Notes under the pieces: generated by a model
The model's input: only the letters and a program-made list of their open reading frames with translations
What the model was told of the DNA's origin: nothing
The model's database searches: none
Assembly: GCF_022179685.1 (NCBI RefSeq)
Contig: NZ_BPRB01000060.1
Location: 1 to 64,000 of the forward strand
Length of the DNA: 64,000 bases
Direction of reading: 5' to 3'
Source of the DNA: Methylobacterium trifolii
GTDB lineage: Bacteria > Pseudomonadota > Alphaproteobacteria > Rhizobiales > Beijerinckiaceae
Shown: in pieces, positions 44,347-53,898 of the stretch
How positions within the stretch are numbered: position 1 is the stretch's first letter
Layout: each line of letters starts with the position of its first letter
Made by a program: the position numbers and the translations under genes

Positions 44347-44943
44347 ATGAGTTACGCGATCATCGGCTTCGGCAAGATCGGCCAGGCCCTGGCCAAGGCG
44401 TTCGCCCGCAACAGCATCGAGGTCTCCGTCGCGACCACGCGCGATCCGGCGAGCTTCGCATCCGATGCAGCTGCCATCGGACCGCAGGTCGTTCCCGTAA
44501 ACCTGACGGAGGCCGTCAAGGCGGACATCCTCTTCCTGGCCGTCCGTTTCGAGGCGCACCCGGATGTCGCGAGGGCGCTCGCCACCTGGCAGGGGAAGAC
44601 CATCGTTGACGTGACCAACACCCGCGTCCCCCCCGAGCAACTGGGAGGGCAGCCCTCGTCCAGGGTCGTCGCACAGGCGTTCACCGGTGGGAGGCTGGTC
44701 AAGGGCTTCAACCATCTGGGCGCTACGGTCCTCGGTCAGGATCCGGCCGTGCAAGGCGGCAGGAGGGTCGTCTTCTTGGCGAGCGACGACGAGGAGGCCG
44801 CAATGGAAATCGGACGGCTCGCGGAAAGGCTCGGTTACGCACCGGTCGAGCTCGGCGCCCTTTCCGAGGGCGGGTTACTCGTCCAGGCGCGCGGTGACAC
44901 CTGGGGCCGGCTGATCTTCAAGGACCTCGTCAAGTTCGGCTGA
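44347..44943 (+). CDS. NADPH-dependent F420 reductase-like Rossmann protein
   Basis: A 198-residue protein. MSYAIIGFGKIGQALAKAFA has the GxGxxG loop, VSVATTRDP the likely NADP contact, and VAQAFTGGRLVKGFNHLGATV the conserved centre of the F420-dependent NADP oxidoreductase (NADP_oxidored/ProC-like) family. In bacteria lacking F420 such proteins act as NADP-dependent reductases of uncertain substrate. It belongs to the LysR-linked SDR cluster and starts after GAGAAAAAC. A homologous but Tat-exported protein is encoded at 59995. Confidence 0.85.
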   Translation: MSYAIIGFGKIGQALAKAFARNSIEVSVATTRDPASFASDAAAIGPQVVPVNLTEAVKADILFLAVRFEAHPDVARALATWQGKTIVDVTNTRVPPEQLGGQPSSRVVAQAFTGGRLVKGFNHLGATVLGQDPAVQGGRRVVFLASDDEEAAMEIGRLAERLGYAPVELGALSEGGLLVQARGDTWGRLIFKDLVKFG

Positions 44944-45003
44944 TGGATACCGGTGCGCTCGGACTGAACTCGATCCGGGCGCGTCCGAAACGGAGACAAT
45001 CAC

Positions 45004-45453
45004 ATGAGCATCGAGAGGAACACCCAGGTCGTGACGGACTTCTTCGCCGCGGTCGGACGCGGCGACAGGGAGGGCCTGCTGGCGCTGGTCGCGGAGGACA
45101 TCGAGTGGATCATTCCGGGCGAGGACTGGCCGCTGGCCGGGACCCACCGCGGTCACGCGGGGCTGACGAACGTGGTCGAGACCGCATCGGAGACCATCGA
45201 GATGGCCCTCACGGAACCCCGGGAGTTCGTGGTGCAGGGAGACCGGGTCGTGGTCGTCGGCTTTGCTAAGGGGAAGATCAAAGCCACGAACAAGGCGTTC
45301 GAGGATGACTGGGTCTTCGCCATCACGGTCCGGGACGGCAAGCTGACGAACATCCGTGAGTATATCAATACGCAGGCACTGGCGCGAGCTGCTCAAGAGG
45401 AGCGGTCCCAATCAGTTCAGTGCAGGCCATCTCTAGCGTCATGGTCGGCATAA
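45004..45453 (+). CDS. SnoaL-like / NTF2 domain protein
   Basis: A 149-residue protein with the SnoaL pattern: VTDFFAAVGRGDREGLLALVAEDIEWIIPGEDWPLAGTHRG, then VVQGDRVVVVGFAKGKIKA, ending DWVFAITVRDGKLTNIREYINTQAL. SnoaL-like proteins are aldol-type cyclases, hydrolases or ligand binders; the exact role is open. It is the last gene of the SDR-SDR-reductase cluster, 60 bp after the Rossmann protein gene, so the cluster may reduce and rearrange a carbonyl compound. Confidence 0.85.
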   Translation: MSIERNTQVVTDFFAAVGRGDREGLLALVAEDIEWIIPGEDWPLAGTHRGHAGLTNVVETASETIEMALTEPREFVVQGDRVVVVGFAKGKIKATNKAFEDDWVFAITVRDGKLTNIREYINTQALARAAQEERSQSVQCRPSLASWSA

Positions 45454-45927
45454 TCCCATGATGTAGACAAGTTGGCATGTTGACTGGCTGCTTTCAGGCA
45501 TAACGCGAACTCACTTCTATAACAAGTTGGGTCGGAGGAGTAACGTCTGCTTCAGGGCGACAGGTCGGGGTCCGCTCCCCAACCAACCCGAAAATCGGTC
45601 CTATTGGCTCATATGTCGGAGAAGCGATCGTTTTCTCGGCGGTTGGGTGGGCACGCGTTCGCATAACAGCGGGTTACGAGACCGCCTGGAAGGCCATTCG
45701 CCGTCCAGGCATTATGGAATGTCTGACGGCCACCTCGTTTGGGTCGGCGGGTCAGCCTCAGCTGGCCGTGGTATCGAGCAGCACCTTGATTTCGGTGCCA
45801 TGATCTCCCGGCCTATCCTCCGAGCCATTGGCACGACATGTAGCTGTGAGAGCGCGGCGGCTTAGGCATCACGCAGTGCCCGCCTCAAGTTTACACATCC
45901 GAGAACCCGCTGATGCGGCGATGCCTT
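45454..45927. other. Intergenic region between convergent genes
   Basis: These 474 bases lie between the SnoaL-like gene and the convergent AraC gene. Short open frames on the plus strand lack ribosome sites and family matches. The stretch 45480-45720 is AT-richer and loosely resembles the repeat at 32 and 53 kb around 45612-45645 (ATGTCGGAGAAGCGATCG), but the match is too short to call. Confidence 0.4.
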
Positions 45928-47016
45928 TTAAACCAGAGCCGATGCGTGAGCCGCGATCGACGCTACCATGGGTTCAGGCCCAAAGCCGATGCGCGCGAGC
46001 TGCGCCGCATGCCAGGCTGCGTCCTGTTTCTCGATCAGGGCACAGTACTTCCCCGGCGGTAGGCCGAAGCGAGCGCGAAACGTCCGGCTCAGCTGCGTCG
46101 GGCCCCCAAAGCCGAAGCGGGTCGCCAGGACGGCCGGGCTCTCACGTGCGACCGGGTTGGTGAGAAGCTCGCGCATGACGTGGTCGAGGCGCCGGCGGAG
46201 CAGGACCGCGTGCACGCCGCCGGCGTGCTCGAAGGCCCGGTACAGGGTCGGCCGAGAGACCCCGACATGCTCGGCGATCTCGTCCGGGCCGAGATCAAGA
46301 TCGCCATGGTGCCGATCGATGTAGGCGAGGGCCGCCGTGTAGCGGATCATGCCGACGGCCTCCGGCGTCTCGGCCTCGGCCAATCGCGCACTTCGCACCA
46401 GCCCGGCAGCCAGGTGCAACACACTCTCGACCGCCGCCTCGGCCTCGCCGAGCGAGAGGTGCTCGGCCGCCGCGAGCAGGGCTGTGAGCGTCGCCCCGAG
46501 AAGGCGGCCGGCTCCGCTATCGCCTGGCAGGACATAGCCGTGCAGGGCCGATCCGAGGCCGAGCAGGGGCGCGGGCACCGTATCGCGATCGACCGCGAGC
46601 ACGAGGTTGGTGAAGGCGCCGACGCGGCTCACGAGGGGCCGGGCGTAGTCGAACAGCACCAGGTCGCCCGGTTCCACCTGGATGCGGCGCCCATCGCAGT
46701 CGGCGGAGAGGCTGCCGGCGACCTGCAGGTAGAGCAGGATCTGGTCGGTGCCGTTGACGATCTGCTTCGGGCCCCGTCGCAGGATCTGGGCGACGGAGGT
46801 GGTCTGCATCAGCGAGGCGCGGGTGGTCTGGTAGGCGAGGCTGGTCACGCCGAAGCCGGCTTCCGCACCCTTCTCGGGCAGGCTGACGTCGTAGAGAGGG
46901 GCGAGCCGGCTCCGGTAGACCTGCCAGAGGGTGATGCTGGAGATCCCCTCGGGCTTGGTCTCGTGCCGGCGCAGCTTGGCCTGCTGCGGATCGCGCGGTT
47001 CGGTCTCGGTCGTCAT
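45928..47016 (-). CDS. AraC family transcriptional regulator
   Basis: A 362-residue regulator with an AraC-binding-like N-terminal sensor (YQTTRASLMQTTSVAQILRR, then VEPGDLVLFDYARPLVSRVG) and a C-terminal double helix-turn-helix (residues about 255-345; DEIAEHVGVSRPTLYRAFEH, RFGFGGPTQLSRTFRARFG). The start 47016 (MTTETEPRDPQ) is chosen; 47190 lies in the intergenic region without family support. It is divergent from the giant secreted protein at 47451 and could regulate it; nothing in the sequence proves this. Confidence 0.88.
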   Translation of the reverse strand: MTTETEPRDPQQAKLRRHETKPEGISSITLWQVYRSRLAPLYDVSLPEKGAEAGFGVTSLAYQTTRASLMQTTSVAQILRRGPKQIVNGTDQILLYLQVAGSLSADCDGRRIQVEPGDLVLFDYARPLVSRVGAFTNLVLAVDRDTVPAPLLGLGSALHGYVLPGDSGAGRLLGATLTALLAAAEHLSLGEAEAAVESVLHLAAGLVRSARLAEAETPEAVGMIRYTAALAYIDRHHGDLDLGPDEIAEHVGVSRPTLYRAFEHAGGVHAVLLRRRLDHVMRELLTNPVARESPAVLATRFGFGGPTQLSRTFRARFGLPPGKYCALIEKQDAAWHAAQLARIGFGPEPMVASIAAHASALV

Positions 47017-47450
47017 CGGCCTACCCCTCGACGCTCCTGCGAGCCTGTCCTCACGAGACCGAGCCTCTCCGATCGGCAGGAGTGGCGTTTGTCGCCGCTC
47101 CCGGATGCCGGCCGCGGTTCGACACGGCGCTCGGGGAAGAGCCTGCGCCCGCTGACAAACCATCTCAACTTCACCGACCATGTATCTCAATTGGTCTAGA
47201 ACTGTACACAGGCCTGTATCGGGTCTCGCGTTTCTGTGTTGCTGCAGTCCTCACCAGCCCTGGCGAAAAACGATACGTCCATGTTAGGTCTGAATTGAAT
47301 ATGCGGACGTATGGCGCGTTTTTCCTGCCGCTCAACCGGACCATGAGCGGCGCGGTCAGACGTCGGGAGCTTCACCCTCGATCCGAGGACGGAGCAAAGC
47401 TGGTCGTATCCGGAACGGCTGAAGGCCTGCTGTGCGGGCACGTTTGAGGG
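47017..47450. promoter_or_regulatory. Divergent region between AraC gene and giant secreted protein gene
   Basis: These 434 bases should contain both promoters. The part from 47170 to 47340 is AT-richer than average. No gene is evident. GAGGG directly abuts the ATG at 47451 and is too close to serve it; GAAGAG better fits the ATG at 47463. Confidence 0.45.
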
Positions 47451-50400
47451 ATGAAGAGCACGATGGCCACGGTTCCGGGAACGCAGACGGCCGACACGCT
47501 GTCGGGCACGCCAAGTGACGACGTGCTCTTCGGCTACCGGGGTCGCGACCTCATCCTCGGCAACCAGGGCAACGACCGCGTCTACGGTGGGCAGGACAGC
47601 GACACGCTGTACGGGGGCCAGGGCCAGGACACGCTCTCGGGCGATCTCGGCGACGACCTCCTGTTCGGCAACCTCGGTGACGACCTGCTCCTCGGCAACC
47701 AGGGCAGCGACACGCTCTTCGGCGGTCAGGGCAACGACACCCTCTACGGCGGCCAGGGCGACGATCTCCTGTACGGGGATCTCGGCGACAACGTCCTCTC
47801 CGGCGACCTCGGCATCGACACCGCCGTGTTCACGGGCGCGCGCGCCGAGTACGACGCAACCCAGAACGAGGACGGCAGCTTCACGCTGGTCGGGCCCACC
47901 GGCACGACGCGGGCCACGACGATCGAGTTCTTCCAGTTCAGCGACGGCACGGTCGCGGCAGCCGACCTGGTTGGTCGCCCCCCAACCGTCCCGGTCAACA
48001 ACCGGCCTGTAGCGGTGGCCGACACGCTCGCGGCCGTCGAGGATACGGCGGTGACCTACACCGCGGCTCAGCTCCTCGGGAACGACCGCGATCCGGACGG
48101 GGACACGCTCAGGATCGCCGCGGTGACGAACGGCGCCGGCGGCACGGCGGTGCTGAACCCGAACGGCACCGTCACCTTCACGCCCAGCGCCAACTTCAAT
48201 GGGGCCGCCGGCTTCAGCTACACGGCCAGCGACGGACGCGGCGGCATCAGCGACCCGGCCAGCGTCACCGTCAACGTGGCGTCCGTCAACGATGCCCCGG
48301 CCGGAGCCGACGCGACGATCACCCTCGACGAGGACACCGCACGCACGTTCACGGCGGCGGACTTCGGCTTTACCGATCCGGTCGATGCGGCCTCGGCCAG
48401 CGGTGCCAACGCCCTGCAGGCAGTAGTCATCACCACCGTGCCCACGGCCGGGACGCTGAGCTTCAACGGCAACCCGGTCACGGCCGGTACCAGCATCGCG
48501 GGCGGTCAACTCAGCCAGCTCTCATACCAACCAGCGGCCAACGCCAACGGCACGGGCTACGCCAGCCTCACGTTCCAGGTCGTGGACGACGGCGGCAGCG
48601 CCAACGGCGGCCAGGACACCGACCCGAGCCCCAACACGCTCACCTTCGACGTCACGCCGGTCAACGATCCACCCGTGGCGGTCGCCGACACGCTGCCGGC
48701 GACCGAGGACACGGCGGTGACCTTCACGGCCGCGCAGCTGCTCGGCAACGACACCGACATCGACAGCCCCAATAGCGCCTTGCGTATCGCCTCGGTGACC
48801 AGCGGCACGGGCGGCAGCGTGGTGCTCAACCCCGACGGCACGGTGACCTTCACGCCAGTTGCCAACTTCAACGGCGCGGCCAGCTTCAGCTACGTGACCA
48901 GCGACGGCACGGCGGTGAGCAACAGCGCCACCGTCACGGTCAACGTCGCCGCAGTCAACGACGCGCCCACGGCGACGATCACGGCAACCAGCTACAGCGC
49001 TACGGAGCAGACCGACCTCTCGCTCAAGGGTCAGCTCTCGGTCGGCGACGTGGATGGCGGGAACGGCCCGGAGACCGTGACCCTCGCAGTCACGGCCGGT
49101 ATCCTGACCGTGACATCCGGCACCAGTGGTGCGACCGTGGTCTCCGGTTCGGGCACCGACTCCGTGACGATCAGCGGGACGATCGCCCAACTCAACGCGC
49201 TGCTGGGCGGCGACGCGACCTCGACGGTCACCTACAATGCCGACAGCGACACGCCGCCAGGCAGCGCCACGCTGACGCTCACGATCAACGACAACGGCAA
49301 TACGGGCGGGGCCGCCCTGACGGGCTCCGACGTTGCCACGGTCAGCATCGCGGCGGTCAATGACAACCCTGTGGCCAGACCCGATTTCATAATCATCGAT
49401 GAAGACGCAGGACCGATCACGGGCGACGTTCTTGACAACGACAGCGACGTCGATGGAGGACTGCTCGCAGTCGATGGGCTGCAGATCAATAGCGTGAACG
49501 TCGCGCTGAATACACCGGTGCGCGGGCAGTTTGGAACATTCCAACTGAACCAGGACGGAAGCTACACCTACACCGCCGACCCGAACCGAAACGGCGTAGA
49601 GACATTCACGTACTCGGTCAGCGATGGCAGGGGCGGGGGAGATACCAGCGCCCTCACGATCACCGTCACGCCGGTCAACGATGCGCCGATCGCAAACCCG
49701 GATAATTTCAGTACGAATACAAATCAGTCGCTTTCCATCACACCAGCAGGGCTACTGGCAAACGATACGGACGTCGATGGCGATACGCTTTCCGTCACAA
49801 GCATCACACAGCCTCAGAATGGCACGGTTACGATCAATCAAGATGGTAATCTTCTGTACACACCGAATACCGGTTATTCGGGAACAGACAGGTTTACCTA
49901 TAGAGCCTATGACGGCGGGCTGAATTCAAACCCGACACAGATCTCGATCGCGGTCAGCGGACTGCCTACGGCAGCCAGCGTCACTGGCGGAACCTTGCTC
50001 GAGGCCAACCTCAACACAGCGCAGGGTGGGCTTGTGACCGGCACTCAGCCTACCAGCGTGCCTGACGCTACGACAGGAAACCTCAGCTATAACTTCGGTG
50101 GGGATGGTGCGAACGGCACGACGCCGTTCGCGTGGTCCACGAGCGTGACCGCGCGCGACCCCGAGGTCGGCGATCCGGCACTCTCTGCACTGACTTCAGG
50201 CGGCGACCCGGTCCAATGGTCGGTGCAGAGCGGCTCGAACGGACAGACCCTGATCGGGACCGCGGCCGGTAACGGCCCATACAATGGTACCGCCGTCGCC
50301 CGGCTCGAACTCACCGACCCGAATACGGGCGCCTATCGCTTCACCCTCCTCGGACCGATCGACCATCCGGACGTCAACCAGTCCGGCAATGCCGACCCCA

Positions 50401-52301
50401 TCGCCCTTGATTTTGCCTACACGGTTCGGGACGGCAGCGGCGACACCGTACAAGGAGGGCTCAGCCTCACGGTGACCGACGATGCGCCCGTAGCACGCAA
50501 TACGACGGTGTCGGGATCGAGCGCTGCGACTTCCAATACGAACCTCGAACTCGTCATCGATGTTTCAGGCTCACAAGCCGACGCCTCGGGCCTGACGAAC
50601 CTAACGCGGCTTCAAGTCGTCCAGGCTGCCCTCAACGAGCTGATCGAGCGCTACAATCAGCTCGGGACCGTAGCGGTGCGGATCGTGACGTTCTCCACGT
50701 CCGCCACGGCTAACGGTGGAGGGTGGCTGACGGCCGACCAGGCACAGACGTTCATCGCCAACCTGGTGGCGGGCGGCAGCACGAACTACGACGCCGCGTT
50801 GGCGACTGCACAAACGGCTTTCGATACACCGGGTCGGATCGTAGGTGCCGACAACGTATTGTATTTTCTCAGTGATGGGCAACCTAATCCGGCATCTCTG
50901 GGCATAGATGCGACCGAACAGGCAATCTATGAGAATTTCCTAAATAACAATGATATCAAGTCTTATGCATTGGGTGTCGGACGCGACGTCTCTGCCACAA
51001 ATCTGAACCCCATTGCCTACGACGGAACAACTTCGACCCAGATCCCCGCGATCTTGGTCACCGACCTGAGCCAACTCGACGCGACGCTGACGCAAACGAT
51101 CGCATCGCCGATCACGGGAACTGCAATCAATAGTGGGGGCACATCGTTCAGCATACCGGGCGCCGACCAGCCGGCGGGCATTGCCTCCGTGCTTCTTGAC
51201 GGGACGACCTTCACCCTGGTGGATACGGACGCCACCACGCATATTCTCACCCGGACCGATGGGCTCGGTTCCGTATTCACGATCGATTTCGACAACGGCA
51301 ATTACACCTACCAGCCTCGCTCAAACCTGACACAGCCGGTGTCGCAAACGATCGGCGTTACCGTTGCCGATGCCGACGAAGATCGCTCGACAGCCAACCT
51401 GACCTTCAACATTACGAGCGCTGACTACCCGCCGATCGCGCGGAACGACACCATCTTGACCAACTCGATAGGTTCAGGCGCAACGATACTTATCCCGGAT
51501 GCGGCGCTACTGTACAACGATACGATTGCTGAGAATGGTACGATCGTAACGGGACCGACGAACATCCAAAGTGCCACGGCGGTAACACGCAGCAACGATC
51601 AGTTTGCCTTCATCGACGACAATTTAAATGGCGGGAGCTTCCGCTATGGCGTAACGAACCCGTCGAGCCTGAACGACGACGGTGTCGTCACGATTAATCG
51701 GGCGCAGGCGGGCGCTACGACGCTTGTCGGGACTGGCCTTGGTGATGTTTTGGTGGCCGACCCGACCCGCGCGACGACAATCAATGCCAATGCGGGTAAC
51801 GATTATCTCTTAGGTGGAAATCAGAGCGATACATTGAACGGAGGAGAGGGCAACGACAGATTGAACGGAGGTGCTGGCAACGATGTAGTTCGTGGAGGTG
51901 TTGGGAACGACGCGCTCACGGGGGGGACGGCTCGCGATACCTTCCTGTTTGCAGCTGTTGATCTGACGCCTTTATCCCCAGCGACCGATACGATTACCGA
52001 CTTTACGATCGGGGCGGGGGCCAACTCCGACACCCTGGCATTGTCCCAACTGCTGACGGGGCTTTCGCCCAACGCTACGGCCGCCGATCTCAATAATTAC
52101 CTTCGGTTCACTGTCTCTGGATCCAGCACAATTTTGAATATTGATCAAAACGGTACCGCGGGTGGTGCTAATATTAATCAAATTATCAGTTTTCAGAATA
52201 CAAATCTATACACGCAGTTTGGCGTCAGCCCGGCCAGTCAAAGCGCTAATACAGATCTTATACAACAACTGCTATCTTCACAAAATCTTTCAATAAATTG
52301 A
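47451..52301 (+). CDS. Giant RTX / cadherin-like / VWA type I secretion protein
   Basis: A 1616-residue acidic protein without a signal peptide. Modules by residue: RTX nonapeptide repeats (14-125, GGQGNDTLYGG-type); cadherin/Ig-like repeats (about 185-277, 285-405, 407-503, 505-636, 639-743, 745-836); a DUF5801-like block (845-1010); a VWA domain (1031-1215) with MIDAS DVSGS at 1037-1041, Thr1111 and SDG near 1141; a T1SS-143-type repeat (1220-1320); a second RTX block (1448-1495); and a C-terminal secretion region. It should be a Ca2+-binding adhesin exported by an ABC/MFP/TolC system, none of which is nearby. GC and codon use drop sharply after about 49370. The start may be 47463 (Met5). 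Confidence 0.88.
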   Translation: MKSTMATVPGTQTADTLSGTPSDDVLFGYRGRDLILGNQGNDRVYGGQDSDTLYGGQGQDTLSGDLGDDLLFGNLGDDLLLGNQGSDTLFGGQGNDTLYGGQGDDLLYGDLGDNVLSGDLGIDTAVFTGARAEYDATQNEDGSFTLVGPTGTTRATTIEFFQFSDGTVAAADLVGRPPTVPVNNRPVAVADTLAAVEDTAVTYTAAQLLGNDRDPDGDTLRIAAVTNGAGGTAVLNPNGTVTFTPSANFNGAAGFSYTASDGRGGISDPASVTVNVASVNDAPAGADATITLDEDTARTFTAADFGFTDPVDAASASGANALQAVVITTVPTAGTLSFNGNPVTAGTSIAGGQLSQLSYQPAANANGTGYASLTFQVVDDGGSANGGQDTDPSPNTLTFDVTPVNDPPVAVADTLPATEDTAVTFTAAQLLGNDTDIDSPNSALRIASVTSGTGGSVVLNPDGTVTFTPVANFNGAASFSYVTSDGTAVSNSATVTVNVAAVNDAPTATITATSYSATEQTDLSLKGQLSVGDVDGGNGPETVTLAVTAGILTVTSGTSGATVVSGSGTDSVTISGTIAQLNALLGGDATSTVTYNADSDTPPGSATLTLTINDNGNTGGAALTGSDVATVSIAAVNDNPVARPDFIIIDEDAGPITGDVLDNDSDVDGGLLAVDGLQINSVNVALNTPVRGQFGTFQLNQDGSYTYTADPNRNGVETFTYSVSDGRGGGDTSALTITVTPVNDAPIANPDNFSTNTNQSLSITPAGLLANDTDVDGDTLSVTSITQPQNGTVTINQDGNLLYTPNTGYSGTDRFTYRAYDGGLNSNPTQISIAVSGLPTAASVTGGTLLEANLNTAQGGLVTGTQPTSVPDATTGNLSYNFGGDGANGTTPFAWSTSVTARDPEVGDPALSALTSGGDPVQWSVQSGSNGQTLIGTAAGNGPYNGTAVARLELTDPNTGAYRFTLLGPIDHPDVNQSGNADPIALDFAYTVRDGSGDTVQGGLSLTVTDDAPVARNTTVSGSSAATSNTNLELVIDVSGSQADASGLTNLTRLQVVQAALNELIERYNQLGTVAVRIVTFSTSATANGGGWLTADQAQTFIANLVAGGSTNYDAALATAQTAFDTPGRIVGADNVLYFLSDGQPNPASLGIDATEQAIYENFLNNNDIKSYALGVGRDVSATNLNPIAYDGTTSTQIPAILVTDLSQLDATLTQTIASPITGTAINSGGTSFSIPGADQPAGIASVLLDGTTFTLVDTDATTHILTRTDGLGSVFTIDFDNGNYTYQPRSNLTQPVSQTIGVTVADADEDRSTANLTFNITSADYPPIARNDTILTNSIGSGATILIPDAALLYNDTIAENGTIVTGPTNIQSATAVTRSNDQFAFIDDNLNGGSFRYGVTNPSSLNDDGVVTINRAQAGATTLVGTGLGDVLVADPTRATTINANAGNDYLLGGNQSDTLNGGEGNDRLNGGAGNDVVRGGVGNDALTGGTARDTFLFAAVDLTPLSPATDTITDFTIGAGANSDTLALSQLLTGLSPNATAADLNNYLRFTVSGSSTILNIDQNGTAGGANINQIISFQNTNLYTQFGVSPASQSANTDLIQQLLSSQNLSIN

Positions 52302-52484
52302 GGATTAGGCGATTGGGTGATCGTCTATTGGGTTTGATATATCCTTGGGATTGATCGGCAAACAACCGTTTTTCCATTGAAGTAACAAGCAGTTTTTGAC
52401 CTTTCGGACCTTCAGCCCGAGCTCTTTGAAGGTCCGCTTCGAGGCATGAGACGGACGCCGGTTAGGTTGCAGAGGAGAAGCTCG

Positions 52485-52877
52485 ATGGCCGACACCAATG
52501 CGCCGACGGCGGCGGAGCCGGATTACGACCAGCTGCTGCGCGCCAACCTAGAGCGCGTCTTTAGCGAGCGAGACGCCAACAAGCGCGCGGCGGCCCTGGA
52601 CGACCTCTTCGTGGCCGATCCAGTCATGTACGAGCCGACCCATGTCGTGCGGGGACGGGCCGCCATCGCCGAGGTCGCCGGCAAACTCCTGGACCAGTTT
52701 GGACCGACCTTCCGGTTCGTGCCCATCGGCCAGGCTGTCGGGCATCACGGCTTGGGTTCGCTGCCGTGGCAGGCGGGCCCGGAAGGTGGACCGGTCGTAA
52801 TCACCGGTACGGACGTGGCGGATGTCGTGGACGGCAGGATTGCGCGTCTCTGGGTGCTCCTCAACCCGCCTGCCTGA
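52485..52877 (+). CDS. SnoaL-like domain protein
   Basis: A 130-residue protein starting MADTNAPTAAEPDYDQLLRA after AGAGGAGAAG (52471-52480). LERVFSERDANKRAAALDDLF, VMYEPTHVVRGRAAIAEVAG and VVITGTDVADVVDGRIARLW give the NTF2/SnoaL pattern, a small cone-shaped fold. It is monocistronic. GC content returns to the window norm here after the AT-rich end of the giant gene. Substrate unknown. An in-frame ATG at 52446 is less likely because it precedes the ribosome site. Confidence 0.75.
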   Translation: MADTNAPTAAEPDYDQLLRANLERVFSERDANKRAAALDDLFVADPVMYEPTHVVRGRAAIAEVAGKLLDQFGPTFRFVPIGQAVGHHGLGSLPWQAGPEGGPVVITGTDVADVVDGRIARLWVLLNPPA

Positions 52878-53031
52878 GCTGGTGATGCGGGGCCCTCACG
52901 TGATCATTTATTGTCGCCGCTGAACCGACCGTTCCGTAGCCACGGCAGCCGTCGGGTACGTGCACCTATTCCGTCGGTTTTGGCCGAAGGTCTCGAAGCC
53001 ACCCACGTGAGACCTTCCTCCTACGAATCAT

Positions 53032-53124
53032 CATGTCGTGAAAACGATCGGTTTCCCAACAATACGTCGTGCACTATGGATAGCCTCCGAAAGTGCTTCC
53101 CATTTTGTCCGGAAAACGCGTCGA
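53032..53124 (-). repeat. Dispersed AT-richer repeat, copy 2
   Basis: The reverse complement of this stretch aligns with 32194-32287: CGACGCGTTTTCCGGACAAA, then ATGGGAAGCACTTTCGG, ATAGTGCACGACGTATTG and a terminal CACGACATG. Similarity extends about 15 bases further (53125-53140). In both copies one reading frame shows STRFPDKM or ATRFPDKM, which is a consequence of the shared bases. Confidence 0.7.
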
Positions 53125-53417
53125 TTTTTCTACCGTCGGTAAAACGCTCTTTTGATCGGCAGCGTCTAGTTTGCACCATTGATTGCCGGAAAGCGGGCCG
53201 ACAGATTTCGGCCAGCATCGATCGTTCAGGCCCGTGTGATTGGTTTGCCCTGCGCCTGACTTTCTGAGGATCTGTAGTGGGAAGAAGAGGCTCGCTTTCG
53301 TCGATGTCGGTGCTCGTGGGAGGCGCTCTGCAAACAAGGAATCGCAGAGATGGCGTCGGCAATCCTTGAGTCGGTGACGACATTCAAGAGACCTGACGGC
53401 CTATCGCTGGCCGGCCA

Positions 53418-53472
53418 CCGGCAGTAGTTCCGATCGGGGTTTGCGGCCTCAAAATTGGCGTCCCGCGGCCAC
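53418..53472. repeat. 56-bp dispersed repeat, copy 2
   Basis: Matches 27099-27154 in the same orientation, with a nearly identical 32-base right half ending in CGTCCCGCGGCCA. On the minus strand it supplies WPRDANFEAANPD, the frame that ends the integrase fragment. At both sites the repeat overlaps the 3' end of an open frame on the minus strand. Confidence 0.75.
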
Positions 53473-53783
53473 ACTCCGGGGGCAGTGGATCGGCACCGCG
53501 CGAGCCTGACCACGTCGTCGCCCTGCAGCACGGTCGCGTAGAAATCCTGCACGAGTCGGGAAAGTTCGGCGTCGGTCAGCATCGGAGTCGCGCGCAAACC
53601 CGTGAACAAGCTCTCCGAGGCGAGGTATAGCCGACAGGTGCAGACTCGCGCAGCCCTGAGATCCGTGGTCGCGAGGCTGCGCACAAGTTCGCGCAGACCC
53701 AGCCGCTCCCGGAGGTCGGCGGGGACGCGGCGCCGGAAGTAGAAGATCCGCCCCCGCAGGACGGTGTTTGCGATCGCATCCAC
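53473..53783 (-). pseudogene. Truncated tyrosine integrase, N-terminal fragment
   Basis: From ATG 53783 the minus strand encodes MDAIANTVLRGRIFYFRRRV, then PADLRERLGLRELVRSLATTD and AARVCTCRLYLASESLFTGL. This is the N-terminal DUF6538-type domain of phage-type tyrosine recombinases, whose family pattern is YFRRRVPxDLR. After about 103 codons the frame runs into the 56-bp repeat; the core-binding and catalytic domains (R...HxxR...Y) are missing. It is therefore a dead remnant. It reads away from the 3' end of tRNA-Gln, 115 bp to its right, as expected for an integrase beside its attachment site. Confidence 0.75.
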
Positions 53784-53898
53784 TCCGCTCCTTCGCCGTC
53801 GCGGGACGGCTCGTGTAGCAGCGGTGTGTAGCAGGAGGCCGACACCGCGCTGCGGTGTGACCTAAAACTCAGCGATCAGAATGACTTAGGACACTCGG

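Larger units (their letters stand above)
52878..53472. other. Gene-free region with dispersed repeats, left of the integrase remnant
   Basis: These 595 bases contain no credible gene. They hold copy 2 of the AT-richer repeat (53032-53124) and, at the right end, copy 2 of the 56-bp repeat (53418-53472). The composition is variable and relatively AT-rich. Together with the integrase fragment and tRNA to the right, this looks like the decayed end of an integrated element. Confidence 0.55.

Noticed and set aside
47463-47830. Short tandem DNA repeats that could suggest a CRISPR-like array
   Set aside because: The period follows 9-codon RTX motifs inside one long frame, with no constant spacer structure. 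No CRISPR array is visible anywhere in the window.
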